NCBI GenBank assembly: GCA_038138145.1
Contig: JAYQDD010000010.1
Coordinates: 1-49,551, forward strand
Length of the DNA: 49,551 nt
Direction: 5' to 3'
DNA from: UBA3537 sp038138145
GTDB lineage: Bacteria > Bacteroidota > Bacteroidia > Flavobacteriales > Flavobacteriaceae
The notes below the pieces were generated by a model. The model saw nothing but the letters and a program-made list of their open reading frames with translations. It ran no database searches and was not told where the DNA came from. Position numbers and translations under genes: made by a program. Position 1 is the first letter of the stretch. Every line of letters begins with the position of its first letter. Positions 25,271 through 34,118 of this stretch are shown piece by piece.

Positions 25271-25273
25271 CGT

Positions 25274-25316
25274 AAACGGAATGAATTCAAACTTTTGATA
25301 TTTGTTCCGTTTTTTT
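25274..25316 (+). terminator. Terminator of tRNA-Val(GAC)
   Basis: AAACGGAA (25274-25281) pairs with TTCCGTTT (25305-25312), followed by TTTT; an inner CAAA/TTTG pair extends the hairpin. Confidence 0.8.
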
Positions 25317-25319
25317 ATG

Positions 25320-25850
25320 CTAAAAAGAAAAATTGATATTGATTATGCCTAAATCACCTATCCCAGAGCTTATTATTGAATTACTGTTGTCAATTGGACT
25401 ATTATCATTGTCCTTTATGGTTAATAATTTTAAGAAAAGACCCGGTTCTGTTGAAATCGAAAAGCGATCACTAATGACATATTCAGCCCTAAAAAAGGGC
25501 ATCAGGGCTAATTCGTAATATGTTCGCTCTGATTGAAGGTTATCTGTATAGCTTAGGGCTAAATCTACACCGTAATAGAAAATCCATTTTTTTGAAGTAT
25601 TGAATGCAATATCAAGTCCAGGTTTGAGCCCTAAAGTAAACTCATTTTCACTTTCCTGAAAATATTTTAAGCCCATACGCAAGTGCTTATTTTCTTTTAT
25701 TTGCCTACGATAACCTAGGTTATAAGCACTAGCATTTGAAGAAAATAGCGCTGGAATAATGTCATCTGCGTTTAAAGAAATTTGATTTTTCTGATTTTGA
25801 GCATTGAGAAAAGTGCTAAACAACAGAATGTAAATACAAATCTTATTCAT
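25320..25850 (-). CDS. Small outer-membrane beta-barrel-like protein
   Basis: 176 residues with a signal peptide (ICIYILLFSTFLNAQ). The mature part shows repeated amphipathic strands (for example LRMGLKYFQ, FTLGLKPGLDIAF, WIFYYGVDLALSY, YYELALMPFFRAEYV) and ends in Phe, as small eight-stranded barrels do. I recognise no named family. Its ATG overlaps the stop region of the upstream lipoprotein gene by 8 bases, so the two are translationally coupled and probably work together in the outer membrane. The ORF ends just downstream of the tRNA terminator on the other strand. Confidence 0.8.
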   Translation of the reverse strand: MNKICIYILLFSTFLNAQNQKNQISLNADDIIPALFSSNASAYNLGYRRQIKENKHLRMGLKYFQESENEFTLGLKPGLDIAFNTSKKWIFYYGVDLALSYTDNLQSERTYYELALMPFFRAEYVISDRFSISTEPGLFLKLLTIKDNDNSPIDNSNSIISSGIGDLGIININFSF

Positions 25851-26952
25851 CCTCTAAGCGATCAATAAATCGAGCAAAAATTCCTTCCAAGGTTTGTATA
25901 AATACTTCACCGTCTTCACCAATCCCTGAAAATTGTTCAACATTGACAACTGTCCCATCAATAAAAACCATGTTTAAATAATACTCTTCATCAGCATCCT
26001 CTCGAATTTCAATTTCACCCAGCAAAGTATTATCATTGAACACTTCAACGTCAATAAAATTATTAAGTTGAACCACCGTAGGATCGTCAATTGCAAATAA
26101 GTATTCTGCATCAATGTCAATATCTACACGCATGCTGTTTGTTGTGAGGTTTGCACTTATGTAATCAATATCCGTATCCTCTAAATTCTCATAATCTGTT
26201 GATAATAATTTGACCGTCCCTTGAAACTGAGTGACGCAACCAGAACCATTACTAAGCGCATATCCCAATCTAAAGTTGTCATCCGCCAATTTATCGATTG
26301 AAAACTCGTGTGTAAATGGATTCATGTAAATATTAAAATCTACATCATTTGGAACTGGTATCTCGCCAGACATACTGTAATCTACATTAACAACATTTAT
26401 TGCGAACATCGTTTGATTGTTGTGTGACATATCTAATGCCAAAGATGTAGGAATGTAAATTGGATCTTCTGTATCTACCAACTCTTCAGTAACTCCAGAA
26501 AGTGTAATAGAAGTATCGTTTGTGGTTGAGTTTATAAAAAGCGGAAAAACCATTTTCATCTCTGAATTTGATCCAGTAGTGGACCAACTTTGAGTCTGGC
26601 TATTGTAGGAATAAGTTCCGAAATAATTTTGAATATTGAATGGCTCTTCTGGATATTCAGAATCGATGAGTGGTTGATAATTTGGAATGTCTTCTATTGC
26701 TTCAATCATGATTTCATGAAAATCATTTTCATCATCATCTGCATTATCATAAAGATCAATAAGTAAATTAGAAAAATCGCCTGTTTCCAATGCCTCTAAG
26801 CAATCCATCAGCGCATCAATGCCGTTTTCAACAACAACTTGATCTTCTTCAGCGGTGTTTTCGGAAGTTTCAGTGGATTCAGATGCTTCTGCAGGTTCGT
26901 CTTGACACGTAATTAAGAAGCTAAACATTAAGAGGTAAAAATATTTTTTCAT
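25843..26952 (-). CDS. Acidic lipoprotein of unknown function
   Basis: 369 residues with a type II signal peptide (MKKYFYLLMFSFLITC), lipobox cysteine 16. After the cysteine comes a Glu/Ser-rich linker (residues 17-40), the kind of acidic stretch that in Bacteroidota can act as a surface-export signal for lipoproteins; that reading is an inference. The rest is strongly acidic, rich in Asp/Glu/Asn and beta-strand-like, with segments such as VNVDYSMSGEIPVPNDVDF. No family recognised. The gene is coupled by an 8-base overlap to the barrel-like gene and has a TACATTTG box 19 bases before its start. Confidence 0.8.
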   Translation of the reverse strand: MKKYFYLLMFSFLITCQDEPAEASESTETSENTAEEDQVVVENGIDALMDCLEALETGDFSNLLIDLYDNADDDENDFHEIMIEAIEDIPNYQPLIDSEYPEEPFNIQNYFGTYSYNSQTQSWSTTGSNSEMKMVFPLFINSTTNDTSITLSGVTEELVDTEDPIYIPTSLALDMSHNNQTMFAINVVNVDYSMSGEIPVPNDVDFNIYMNPFTHEFSIDKLADDNFRLGYALSNGSGCVTQFQGTVKLLSTDYENLEDTDIDYISANLTTNSMRVDIDIDAEYLFAIDDPTVVQLNNFIDVEVFNDNTLLGEIEIREDADEEYYLNMVFIDGTVVNVEQFSGIGEDGEVFIQTLEGIFARFIDRLEDE

Positions 26953-26971
26953 GATTTATAAATTGTTTAGC

Positions 26972-26979
26972 CAAATGTA
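26972..26979 (-). promoter_or_regulatory. -7 box of the acidic lipoprotein gene
   Basis: TACATTTG on the minus strand, 19 bases before the ATG at 26952, in the 56-base gap after murF. Confidence 0.5.
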
Positions 26980-27008
26980 ACTAAAATAATTTATTTATTA
27001 TTGTGTGA

Positions 27009-28292
27009 TTAAACCAAATCTAAAAGACGTTCTAGTGCCATTCCTCTAGATCCCTTTATGAGTACTATTGCTTCTTTAATGGGGTGGTTTTCTAAATATT
27101 GCTGAATGTCCTGTAAAGCTTTAAAAAACAGAATATTGGAATAATTTTGATGATGGTCAAAAAAATGATTTCCTACCAAATAAAGCTGAGAAAAATCTAA
27201 ACTTTTTGCCAAATCTATCACAGATTGATGCTCGGCATAGCTTTGTTTTCCTAATTCAAACATATCACCCAAAATCACAATTTTTTGATTCCCTTCCATG
27301 GTCTTAAAGTTCTTCAAAGCAGCTTCTACACTGCTTGGATTGGCATTGTAGGCATCCAAAATAATGGTATTGGAATTTTGCTTTATGATTTGAGACCTAT
27401 TGTTTTTGGGCGCATAAGATTCAATACCTTTTTTTATTGATGTGAGATCGACATCAAAGTGTAACCCTACTGTAATTGCTGCAGCTATATTTGTAAAATT
27501 ATACCGCCCCAAAAGTTGGGTATGGATGAGTGTTTTGTTTATTTCAATACTCAAAAATGGAGATTCTCTTTGAAGTGCAATGGTAAAATCTGATGACTCT
27601 CTTTCAGAAAAAGTTATTCTATTTTGATAATCACCTACTTGTTTGACTTGCTTTTTATCATCTACATTTAAAAAAATTGTACCATTTTTTTGTTTTAAAT
27701 GATCGTACAATTCGCTTTTCCCTTTTACAACACCTTCTTCGCTTCCAAACCCTTCCAAATGTGCTTTGCCAAAATTGGTGATGTAACCAAAATCAGGGTT
27801 TGCAATTTTACAGAGTTGTGCAATTTCGCCGATATGATTTGCGCCCATTTCTACAATTCCAATTTCGGTAGATTCGTCCATGCGCAATAAAGTCAAAGGC
27901 ACACCAATGTGGTTGTTCAAATTACCCAAAGTAGCTTGTGTTTCATAGCGTTGCTTTAAAACTGAATAGATAAGCTCTTTTGTTGTGGTTTTACCATTGC
28001 TCCCGGTTAGGGCAATAATGGGTATATTTAGGTAATTTCGATGGTAATTTGCTAATTCTTGAAGCGTTTGTAAAACGTCGTCAACTAAAATATAATGCTC
28101 ATGGTTTGGGTCTTGAACCTCATCAATAATACAATAGGAAGCGCCCAAATCAAGAGCTTTTTTTGCAAATGTATTACCATTAAAATTTTCGCCTTTGAGG
28201 GCAAAAAAAAGCGTTCCTTTTTCTAAGGTACGGGTGTCCGTAGACATGCTTTTTGATTTTAAAAATAACTGATGAAGTACTTCAATATTCAT
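27009..28292 (-). CDS. murF: UDP-N-acetylmuramoyl-tripeptide--D-alanyl-D-alanine ligase
   Basis: 427 residues. It adds D-Ala-D-Ala to the UDP-MurNAc tripeptide in cytoplasmic peptidoglycan synthesis. The ATP-binding P-loop ALTGSNGKTTTKE is near residue 100, the ligase motif EMGANHIGEI follows, and the C-terminal domain has NPSSVEAALKNF and ILGDMFELGKQS. Somewhat shorter than E. coli MurF (about 450) but all landmarks are there. It is away from the dcw cluster; it lies downstream of gldJ with a terminator in between, an adjacency I have seen in Flavobacteriia. No clean promoter box was found in its short upstream gap. Confidence 0.96.
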   Translation of the reverse strand: MNIEVLHQLFLKSKSMSTDTRTLEKGTLFFALKGENFNGNTFAKKALDLGASYCIIDEVQDPNHEHYILVDDVLQTLQELANYHRNYLNIPIIALTGSNGKTTTKELIYSVLKQRYETQATLGNLNNHIGVPLTLLRMDESTEIGIVEMGANHIGEIAQLCKIANPDFGYITNFGKAHLEGFGSEEGVVKGKSELYDHLKQKNGTIFLNVDDKKQVKQVGDYQNRITFSERESSDFTIALQRESPFLSIEINKTLIHTQLLGRYNFTNIAAAITVGLHFDVDLTSIKKGIESYAPKNNRSQIIKQNSNTIILDAYNANPSSVEAALKNFKTMEGNQKIVILGDMFELGKQSYAEHQSVIDLAKSLDFSQLYLVGNHFFDHHQNYSNILFFKALQDIQQYLENHPIKEAIVLIKGSRGMALERLLDLV

Positions 28293-28302
28293 AACTTAAA
28301 AA

Positions 28303-28337
28303 TACAAAAAAAGTCCCAAAAGAATAATTAGGACTTT
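28303..28337 (-). terminator. Terminator downstream of gldJ
   Basis: AAAGTCC (28337-28331 on the minus strand) pairs with GGACTTT (28316-28310), followed by further Ts. It lies between gldJ and murF. Confidence 0.7.
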
Positions 28338-28359
28338 GTTTGCATCGAAAGATATTATG

Positions 28360-30030
28360 TTAATTTTTTGACTTTTTCTTTTTGGACTTAGAGCCTACTC
28401 GAGACATTGCACATCTAAATCCAATAAAGTCTGTAGCCATATCTTCTGGGTAGAATCGGCGTTGAGCAGGATCTAACCAATATTCACGATCTTTCCACGA
28501 CCCCCCTTTGTATACACGCACTCTGTCATTAATTAGTGATGTTCTAGAGTTGGACTTATCATATTCTCTATTCAAGCTACCGTCTTTATTTGTTTCTACC
28601 AAATGTTTTGGCGAGTCATACATTTTTCGTGTGGTATCATCCGAAGAAAGTTCTTCTCCTTCTTCGAAATCATCAAAATATCTTGATGATTGCTTGTCTC
28701 CGTCTCTAAAGTTTCTATTGTCGCTTGTCTCAAAGTTTGTTCTCAGATAAGTTTCATCTTCATCTACTGCAACTTGCGCCAATTGACCAGGAAGTGTTTT
28801 TGCTATAACTTTTCCATTGGACAGGGTATCAAATTCAATGTCATCTATTCCTACCACTTTGACACTTCCGTCTTCTGAAATAGCATTTTTGGTGTAAACA
28901 TTACCTCTGTAATAGGCAAAGTCGCTAAACTCATCATCAACTATCGGTCGATATACATCAGCGACCCACTCGGCAACATTACCAGCCATATCATAGATAC
29001 CAAAATCGTTTGGATCATAAGACATCACTTCGTTAGTAATATCGGCACCATCATCAGACCATCCGGCAATTCCGCCGTAGTCACCCTTTCCTTGTTTGAA
29101 GTTGGCCAACTGATCGCCTTTAATTTTTCGCTCACCAGTTCGAGTATATTGGCCATCCCATGGGTATTTTTTACGCCCGCGGTAAATATTATATTCTCTT
29201 AACTCTGTGAGTCCTAATGCTGCATATTCCCATTCGGCTTCTGTTGGAAGTCTATAGCTAATTTGAATCGCGCCAGTTTCACGAGTCGCATAGCTGACTA
29301 CGGAGTCGTTACTTCTTTTTCCTCTGCCGCCAAGGTGAACACCCAGAGTATATTTGTAAGTTTCAGTGGGTGCATTCACATAAGTATTGATGTTAAAATT
29401 ATTGGTCGCAGTTACGGATTCTCCTGGAACATGCGATCCTTTCTCTAAATATCCTTCTTTTTGAAGCCCCATTTCTGCCACTCGATCAGAACGCCATTTA
29501 GCATATTCATTGGCTTGTAACCAACTTACGCCGACTACAGGGTAATTCCCGTAAGCAGGGTGGCGTAGATAGTTTTCTACTAAGATTTCACTGTATCCAA
29601 GACGGTTTCTCCAAACCAAAGTGTCTGGAAGTGCACTATAATATATCGCTTTAAATTTAGGATTATCTGGTGGATAAACGCGTTTGATCCAGTCCAGATA
29701 TTCCAAGTACATCATATTGGTAACTTCGGTTTCGTCCATATAGAAGGATTGTACATGCTGCTGATTTGGACTGTTGTTCCAGTCGTGCATCACATCGTCC
29801 TGTACTTTACCCATCGTAAAGGTTCCACCTTCTACAAATACCAATCCTGGTGCAGTTTCTTGCTCTTTGAACTTTGTATTGTACTGAAAACCGCCTTCTT
29901 TGGCATTAATTTGCCATCCTGTGCCGCGTGAGGAGTTTCCATATTTTGATGATTTATTACATGCTGTTAATGATACTGATACAGCAACAATAAAAAACAA
30001 TCTTGAGATTTTAATGTATTTCATACTCAT
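28360..30030 (-). CDS. gldJ: Gliding motility lipoprotein GldJ
   Basis: 556 residues. It is an outer-membrane lipoprotein required for gliding and for stable type IX secretion rings, related to GldK. The signal peptide ends in the lipobox LTAC with Cys24 (or Cys22 if the second ATG at 30024 is used; both are plausible). From about residue 62 to 545 it has the formylglycine-generating-enzyme/sulfatase-modifying fold: GGTFTMG, DETEVTNMMYLEYLDW, RLPTEAEWEYAALG, MAGNVAEWVADVY and YKGGSWKDREY near the end. The C-terminal tail is Lys-rich. It is divergent from porU, an arrangement I recall for Flavobacteriia. Confidence 0.95.
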   Translation of the reverse strand: MSMKYIKISRLFFIVAVSVSLTACNKSSKYGNSSRGTGWQINAKEGGFQYNTKFKEQETAPGLVFVEGGTFTMGKVQDDVMHDWNNSPNQQHVQSFYMDETEVTNMMYLEYLDWIKRVYPPDNPKFKAIYYSALPDTLVWRNRLGYSEILVENYLRHPAYGNYPVVGVSWLQANEYAKWRSDRVAEMGLQKEGYLEKGSHVPGESVTATNNFNINTYVNAPTETYKYTLGVHLGGRGKRSNDSVVSYATRETGAIQISYRLPTEAEWEYAALGLTELREYNIYRGRKKYPWDGQYTRTGERKIKGDQLANFKQGKGDYGGIAGWSDDGADITNEVMSYDPNDFGIYDMAGNVAEWVADVYRPIVDDEFSDFAYYRGNVYTKNAISEDGSVKVVGIDDIEFDTLSNGKVIAKTLPGQLAQVAVDEDETYLRTNFETSDNRNFRDGDKQSSRYFDDFEEGEELSSDDTTRKMYDSPKHLVETNKDGSLNREYDKSNSRTSLINDRVRVYKGGSWKDREYWLDPAQRRFYPEDMATDFIGFRCAMSRVGSKSKKKKSKN

Positions 30031-30179
30031 TTTAATTAAAAGGGCTCTAAAATTTGGATTTGCAATATACTAATTATGAATTGGTTTGCAATATTTTTTT
30101 AGGGCGTTTCTCTAATTTTTTTATGGGTTAAACGCTTTAGTTTTTTTAAGATAACGACTTTTTTAAACGTTTATTATTG

Positions 30180-30187
30180 TAATTTTG
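30180..30187 (+). promoter_or_regulatory. -7 box of porU
   Basis: TAATTTTG, 52 bases before the porU ATG, within the 209-base gldJ/porU divergent gap. The gap holds no other gene. No clear -33 and no strict -7 box for gldJ were seen. Confidence 0.45.
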
Positions 30188-30239
30188 AATTTGGCGCTAC
30201 AAAATTATAATATTACAGAACTTCAGTCGTTTGGTGTAT

Positions 30240-33200
30240 ATGAAAAATATTTCGTTGTGGTTGATTACGTTTTTTGGAGTATTCCTATGCAATGCTCAGT
30301 CTCAACGGTTTGAACTGAATTGGAGTGCATCAAAAGTGTTTTCGATAGGAAATACTCAAATTGAGTTGCCACATTTTGATGCAAAAAATTACAATTTCTC
30401 TCACGAAAATGGCATCACCTATACTGCGCAATGGAAAGCAGGATTTGAAATCAATACAAAAAACACATCTATTACCGCCTTAGAAACTGAAGCAGTACCG
30501 CTTTCTGAGTTGAAAGACCTCAAACTTTCATCTATTCCAGAGGGTTTACAATTTGAAGTCTTTAACAGCAAAAATCAAGGCATTTTAACAAACATTGTAG
30601 AAATCAGTGCTGTTTTTAAAGATAATGGCATCATAAAAAAAGTGAAACGCTTTACTATTGATTATAAACAAGCGCTGTTTCAAAGATCCATGTCTTCACA
30701 AGCTCAAGTGCAAAACTCGGTGTTAAAATCGGGGCAGTGGTATCGTTTTCAAATCGATACTACTGGTGTTTACAAACTCAACAAAAGCTTCTTCAACGCA
30801 CTTGGTGTAAACACCAATACAGTCAATCCGAAAAACATCAAAATTTTTGGGCACGGAGGAAAATCTTTACCCTTAGCTAATAATCTAACTGTTGCTTATG
30901 ATTTAATTGAAAACGCAGTTCAATTTATTGGTGAGGACGATGGCGTTTTTAATAATAGTGATTATTTGTTGTTCTACGCAATTGGCCCGAAATCTTTCAA
31001 TCAAGAAAATAATTCGCACATCAATCCATATAGTGATAAAGCATACTATTATGTTCAAATCAGCAATGGAAATGGTTTGCGCATGAATACAGCCAATGCC
31101 CCAACGGAAACTGCAGATGCAACATTTTCGACCTTCCATGACTATAAATTTGTTGAAAGCGACACCTATAATATCGGGCAAATGGGACGGCGTTGGTTCG
31201 GTCATCGTTTCTATTTTGAAAATGCAAGAACATTCACTTTCGATTTTCCCAATCTTGTGACGCAAAACCCTTTAAAATTAAAAATTTTAGCCGCTGCAGT
31301 TGCCGAATCTAATACAAACCTTGAAGTCAAAGCCAATGGAACTGTGATTGATAATTTTTCATTCAATGCTATAGACAATGGAATTTTAGCAACAGAAGAT
31401 CTTTTTATTGGGAACATCAACAGCAGTTCCGATGTGGTAACCATCGATTTGAACTACAACAACAATGGTAATCCTTCAGCAATAGGATATTTAGATTATA
31501 TTTCAATTGAAGCCGAACGTGCACTTAAATCTTTGGGGCAACAATTTCAATTCAAGCACAATGATATGCCTATATTAAGTGGAATTGGAGAATTTGTAAT
31601 TTCTAATGCCTCGGGGATATCGGAAGTTTGGGATGTTTCAGACCCTTACAATCCCCAATACTACAAAAACACCGATGCTGCAACAGACTTTAGTTTCAAA
31701 ACAACCTTAGGTACAGAAAAGATTTTTCATGCTGTAGAATCTGCCGACCTTTATACCCCCACAATTGTGGCTAATAAATTTGTTTCGAATCAAGACCTGA
31801 AAGGTACTATTTTCTTAAATCAACAACAGCAATTTGAAGATATTGACTACCTCATCATTACCCCGCGTTTTTTAGAAAATCAAGCTGAACAACTGGCTAC
31901 AATCAACAGAGAAAAAAACAACCTCAATGTAAAGGTGGTGACTTTGGAATCTATTTATCAAGAATTTAGCTCAGGAATGCAAGACATTGCAGGGGTGAGG
32001 AATTTTGTTAAATATGTGTATGACAATGCTAGCGATCCAAACAAGCGCTTAAGGTATCTTTGTATGTTTGGTGATGCCTCTTTTGATTACAAAAACAGAA
32101 TTCCCAACAACACAAACATCGCGCCTTCTTGGTATTCAATCAACAGTTTTAGTTTGACCAACTCATTCATTTCAGATGATTTTTATGGGATGATGGACGA
32201 CAATGAAGGAGCGATGAATAATTCCGATAAATTAGATATTGCCGTTGGAAGAATCTTGGCGGAGACTCCTCAGCGTGCACAAGATATGGTGAACAAAATC
32301 AAATCCTACTACAGCAAGGAGGCCTATGGAAACTGGCGCAATAATTTTTTATTGATTTCAGATGACATCGATAAATTGAGTGATAAAACGTTGCAAGAAA
32401 CCACAGACTTTGTCGCAGATGATGTACGACAGGCCAAACCCTTTTTGAATGTAACAAAAATTCATACGGATGCATATCAGCAAGAAACCTCATCTGGTGG
32501 AGATCGATATCCGCAAGTAAACGATGCTATTTTTGACGCCTTGGAAGTTGGTGCTATTGCTGTCAATTATTTTGGTCATGGTGGTGAGGATGGCTTGGCA
32601 CTTGAGCGAATTTTTGATAAAATAAACGCACAAGAACTCAAAAACCCAAACAAGCTAAACTGTTTTGTAACGCTAACCTGCGAGTATACAAAATTTGATA
32701 ATCCCTTACGTGATACAGCTGGTGAATTCTTGTATTGGAACAAAAATGGAGGCGCTATTAGTCTGATTTCAACTACACGACAAATTTTCATTTCTGTTGG
32801 AGTTCAATTTACCACCACTCTAAGTCAATATTTATTCGATTATAACAATACACAAAACATAAGCATGGCAGAAGCGTTGCGGCTTACAAAAAACAATCCT
32901 GGCGTTACCAATAACACGCAGCGTAGATTGGTATTCTTCATCGGCGATCCTGCTATGAAATTGCCCCTCGCTGCACCCGATATTATCGTTACAAAACTCA
33001 ATGGCGAAGACATTGCAACCACTACACAAGAGCTTCAAGCATTGAGTGCTGCAAAAATTGAGGGGTATGTAGCTGATAATCAAGGTGCTATTTTAAGTGA
33101 CTACTCGGGAACGCTTACCGCTACTATTTTTGACAAAAACATCCAAAGATCTACGCTTGGCAATGATGGGATTTCAGAAAATGGGCAATTGATTATAATG

Positions 33201-34082
33201 GACTTTGAAACCATGGGTGAAGTTATTTTTAGAGGGCAAGCGACTGTAGAAAATGGTGTTTTTGAAATTAATTTTATAGTCCCCAAAGACATTTCAATCC
33301 CTGTTGGAAATGGAAAAATCAGCTTATATTCAAAAACAGAAAACCCATTGACCGACCAACGTGGCTATAGTTTTGATGTCAAAATAGGTGGCGTAAACCT
33401 CAACGCCCCTGAAGATAATACAGGGCCAAACATTCAACTCTTTATGAACGATGAAAGTTTTGTTTCGGGTGGAATTACTAATGAAAGTCCAACGCTTTTG
33501 GTAAAATTATTCGACGAAAATGGCATTAATACCGCCAGTGGTGTTGGGCACGATATTGTTGCCACGCTTGATGGCGATGAAACCAACCCTTTCATTTTGA
33601 ATGATTATTACGTGACAGATCCAGACACCTACCAAAGCGGTAGTTTGAGTTATCCTTTTAGAGATTTAAGTCCAGGACTACACACCCTTACGCTCAAAGC
33701 TTGGGATGTTTACAACAATGCATCCACTAAAGAAATTCAATTTGTGGTATTCGATCAAAACCAAAGTTTAGAGCTAAAAAATGTGCTCAACTACCCCAAT
33801 CCATTTATTAATTACACAGAATTTTGGTTCAACCACAATAGTTCCGATATATTGAACGTTTCTATACAAATCTTTACGGTTTCAGGAAAATTGATTAAAA
33901 CCATTAATACACAAACCAATACAGGAAGTGGCGTCAGTTCATTGTCGAGAGATATCACTTGGGACGGCACCGACGATTTTGGCAATAAAATAGGTAAAGG
34001 CGTTTATGTCTACAAACTAAATGTAAAAGCACCAGCTACAGGACTGGCTGCCGAAAAAATTGAAAAACTTGTCATCCTTTAA
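30240..34082 (+). CDS. porU: Type IX secretion system sortase PorU
   Basis: 1280 residues from ATG at 30240; the in-frame TTG nine bases earlier is not needed. PorU is the surface gingipain-like (C25) protease that removes the C-terminal signal of type IX cargo and links it to a lipopolysaccharide anchor. Order: signal peptide (to about residue 20), N-terminal beta region, the catalytic C25 domain with His780 in NYFGHGGEDG and Cys814 in LTCEYTKF, then beta domains and a C-terminal type IX signal-like domain (NYPNPF, TVSGKLIKT, GKGVYVYKL). Both catalytic residues are present. It is followed by porV, whose promoter overlaps its last codons. Confidence 0.96.
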   Translation: MKNISLWLITFFGVFLCNAQSQRFELNWSASKVFSIGNTQIELPHFDAKNYNFSHENGITYTAQWKAGFEINTKNTSITALETEAVPLSELKDLKLSSIPEGLQFEVFNSKNQGILTNIVEISAVFKDNGIIKKVKRFTIDYKQALFQRSMSSQAQVQNSVLKSGQWYRFQIDTTGVYKLNKSFFNALGVNTNTVNPKNIKIFGHGGKSLPLANNLTVAYDLIENAVQFIGEDDGVFNNSDYLLFYAIGPKSFNQENNSHINPYSDKAYYYVQISNGNGLRMNTANAPTETADATFSTFHDYKFVESDTYNIGQMGRRWFGHRFYFENARTFTFDFPNLVTQNPLKLKILAAAVAESNTNLEVKANGTVIDNFSFNAIDNGILATEDLFIGNINSSSDVVTIDLNYNNNGNPSAIGYLDYISIEAERALKSLGQQFQFKHNDMPILSGIGEFVISNASGISEVWDVSDPYNPQYYKNTDAATDFSFKTTLGTEKIFHAVESADLYTPTIVANKFVSNQDLKGTIFLNQQQQFEDIDYLIITPRFLENQAEQLATINREKNNLNVKVVTLESIYQEFSSGMQDIAGVRNFVKYVYDNASDPNKRLRYLCMFGDASFDYKNRIPNNTNIAPSWYSINSFSLTNSFISDDFYGMMDDNEGAMNNSDKLDIAVGRILAETPQRAQDMVNKIKSYYSKEAYGNWRNNFLLISDDIDKLSDKTLQETTDFVADDVRQAKPFLNVTKIHTDAYQQETSSGGDRYPQVNDAIFDALEVGAIAVNYFGHGGEDGLALERIFDKINAQELKNPNKLNCFVTLTCEYTKFDNPLRDTAGEFLYWNKNGGAISLISTTRQIFISVGVQFTTTLSQYLFDYNNTQNISMAEALRLTKNNPGVTNNTQRRLVFFIGDPAMKLPLAAPDIIVTKLNGEDIATTTQELQALSAAKIEGYVADNQGAILSDYSGTLTATIFDKNIQRSTLGNDGISENGQLIIMDFETMGEVIFRGQATVENGVFEINFIVPKDISIPVGNGKISLYSKTENPLTDQRGYSFDVKIGGVNLNAPEDNTGPNIQLFMNDESFVSGGITNESPTLLVKLFDENGINTASGVGHDIVATLDGDETNPFILNDYYVTDPDTYQSGSLSYPFRDLSPGLHTLTLKAWDVYNNASTKEIQFVVFDQNQSLELKNVLNYPNPFINYTEFWFNHNSSDILNVSIQIFTVSGKLIKTINTQTNTGSGVSSLSRDITWDGTDDFGNKIGKGVYVYKLNVKAPATGLAAEKIEKLVIL

Positions 34083-34098
34083 GAAAAACTTATATTTG
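34069..34098 (+). promoter_or_regulatory. Promoter of porV, overlapping the end of porU
   Basis: TTG (34069-34071), 19 bases, TATATTTG (34091-34098). It would start transcription just before the porV ATG. The pair is one of the best consensus matches in the window. Confidence 0.65.
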
Positions 34099-34118
34099 TG
34101 ATTAAACCAAAAATAAAA

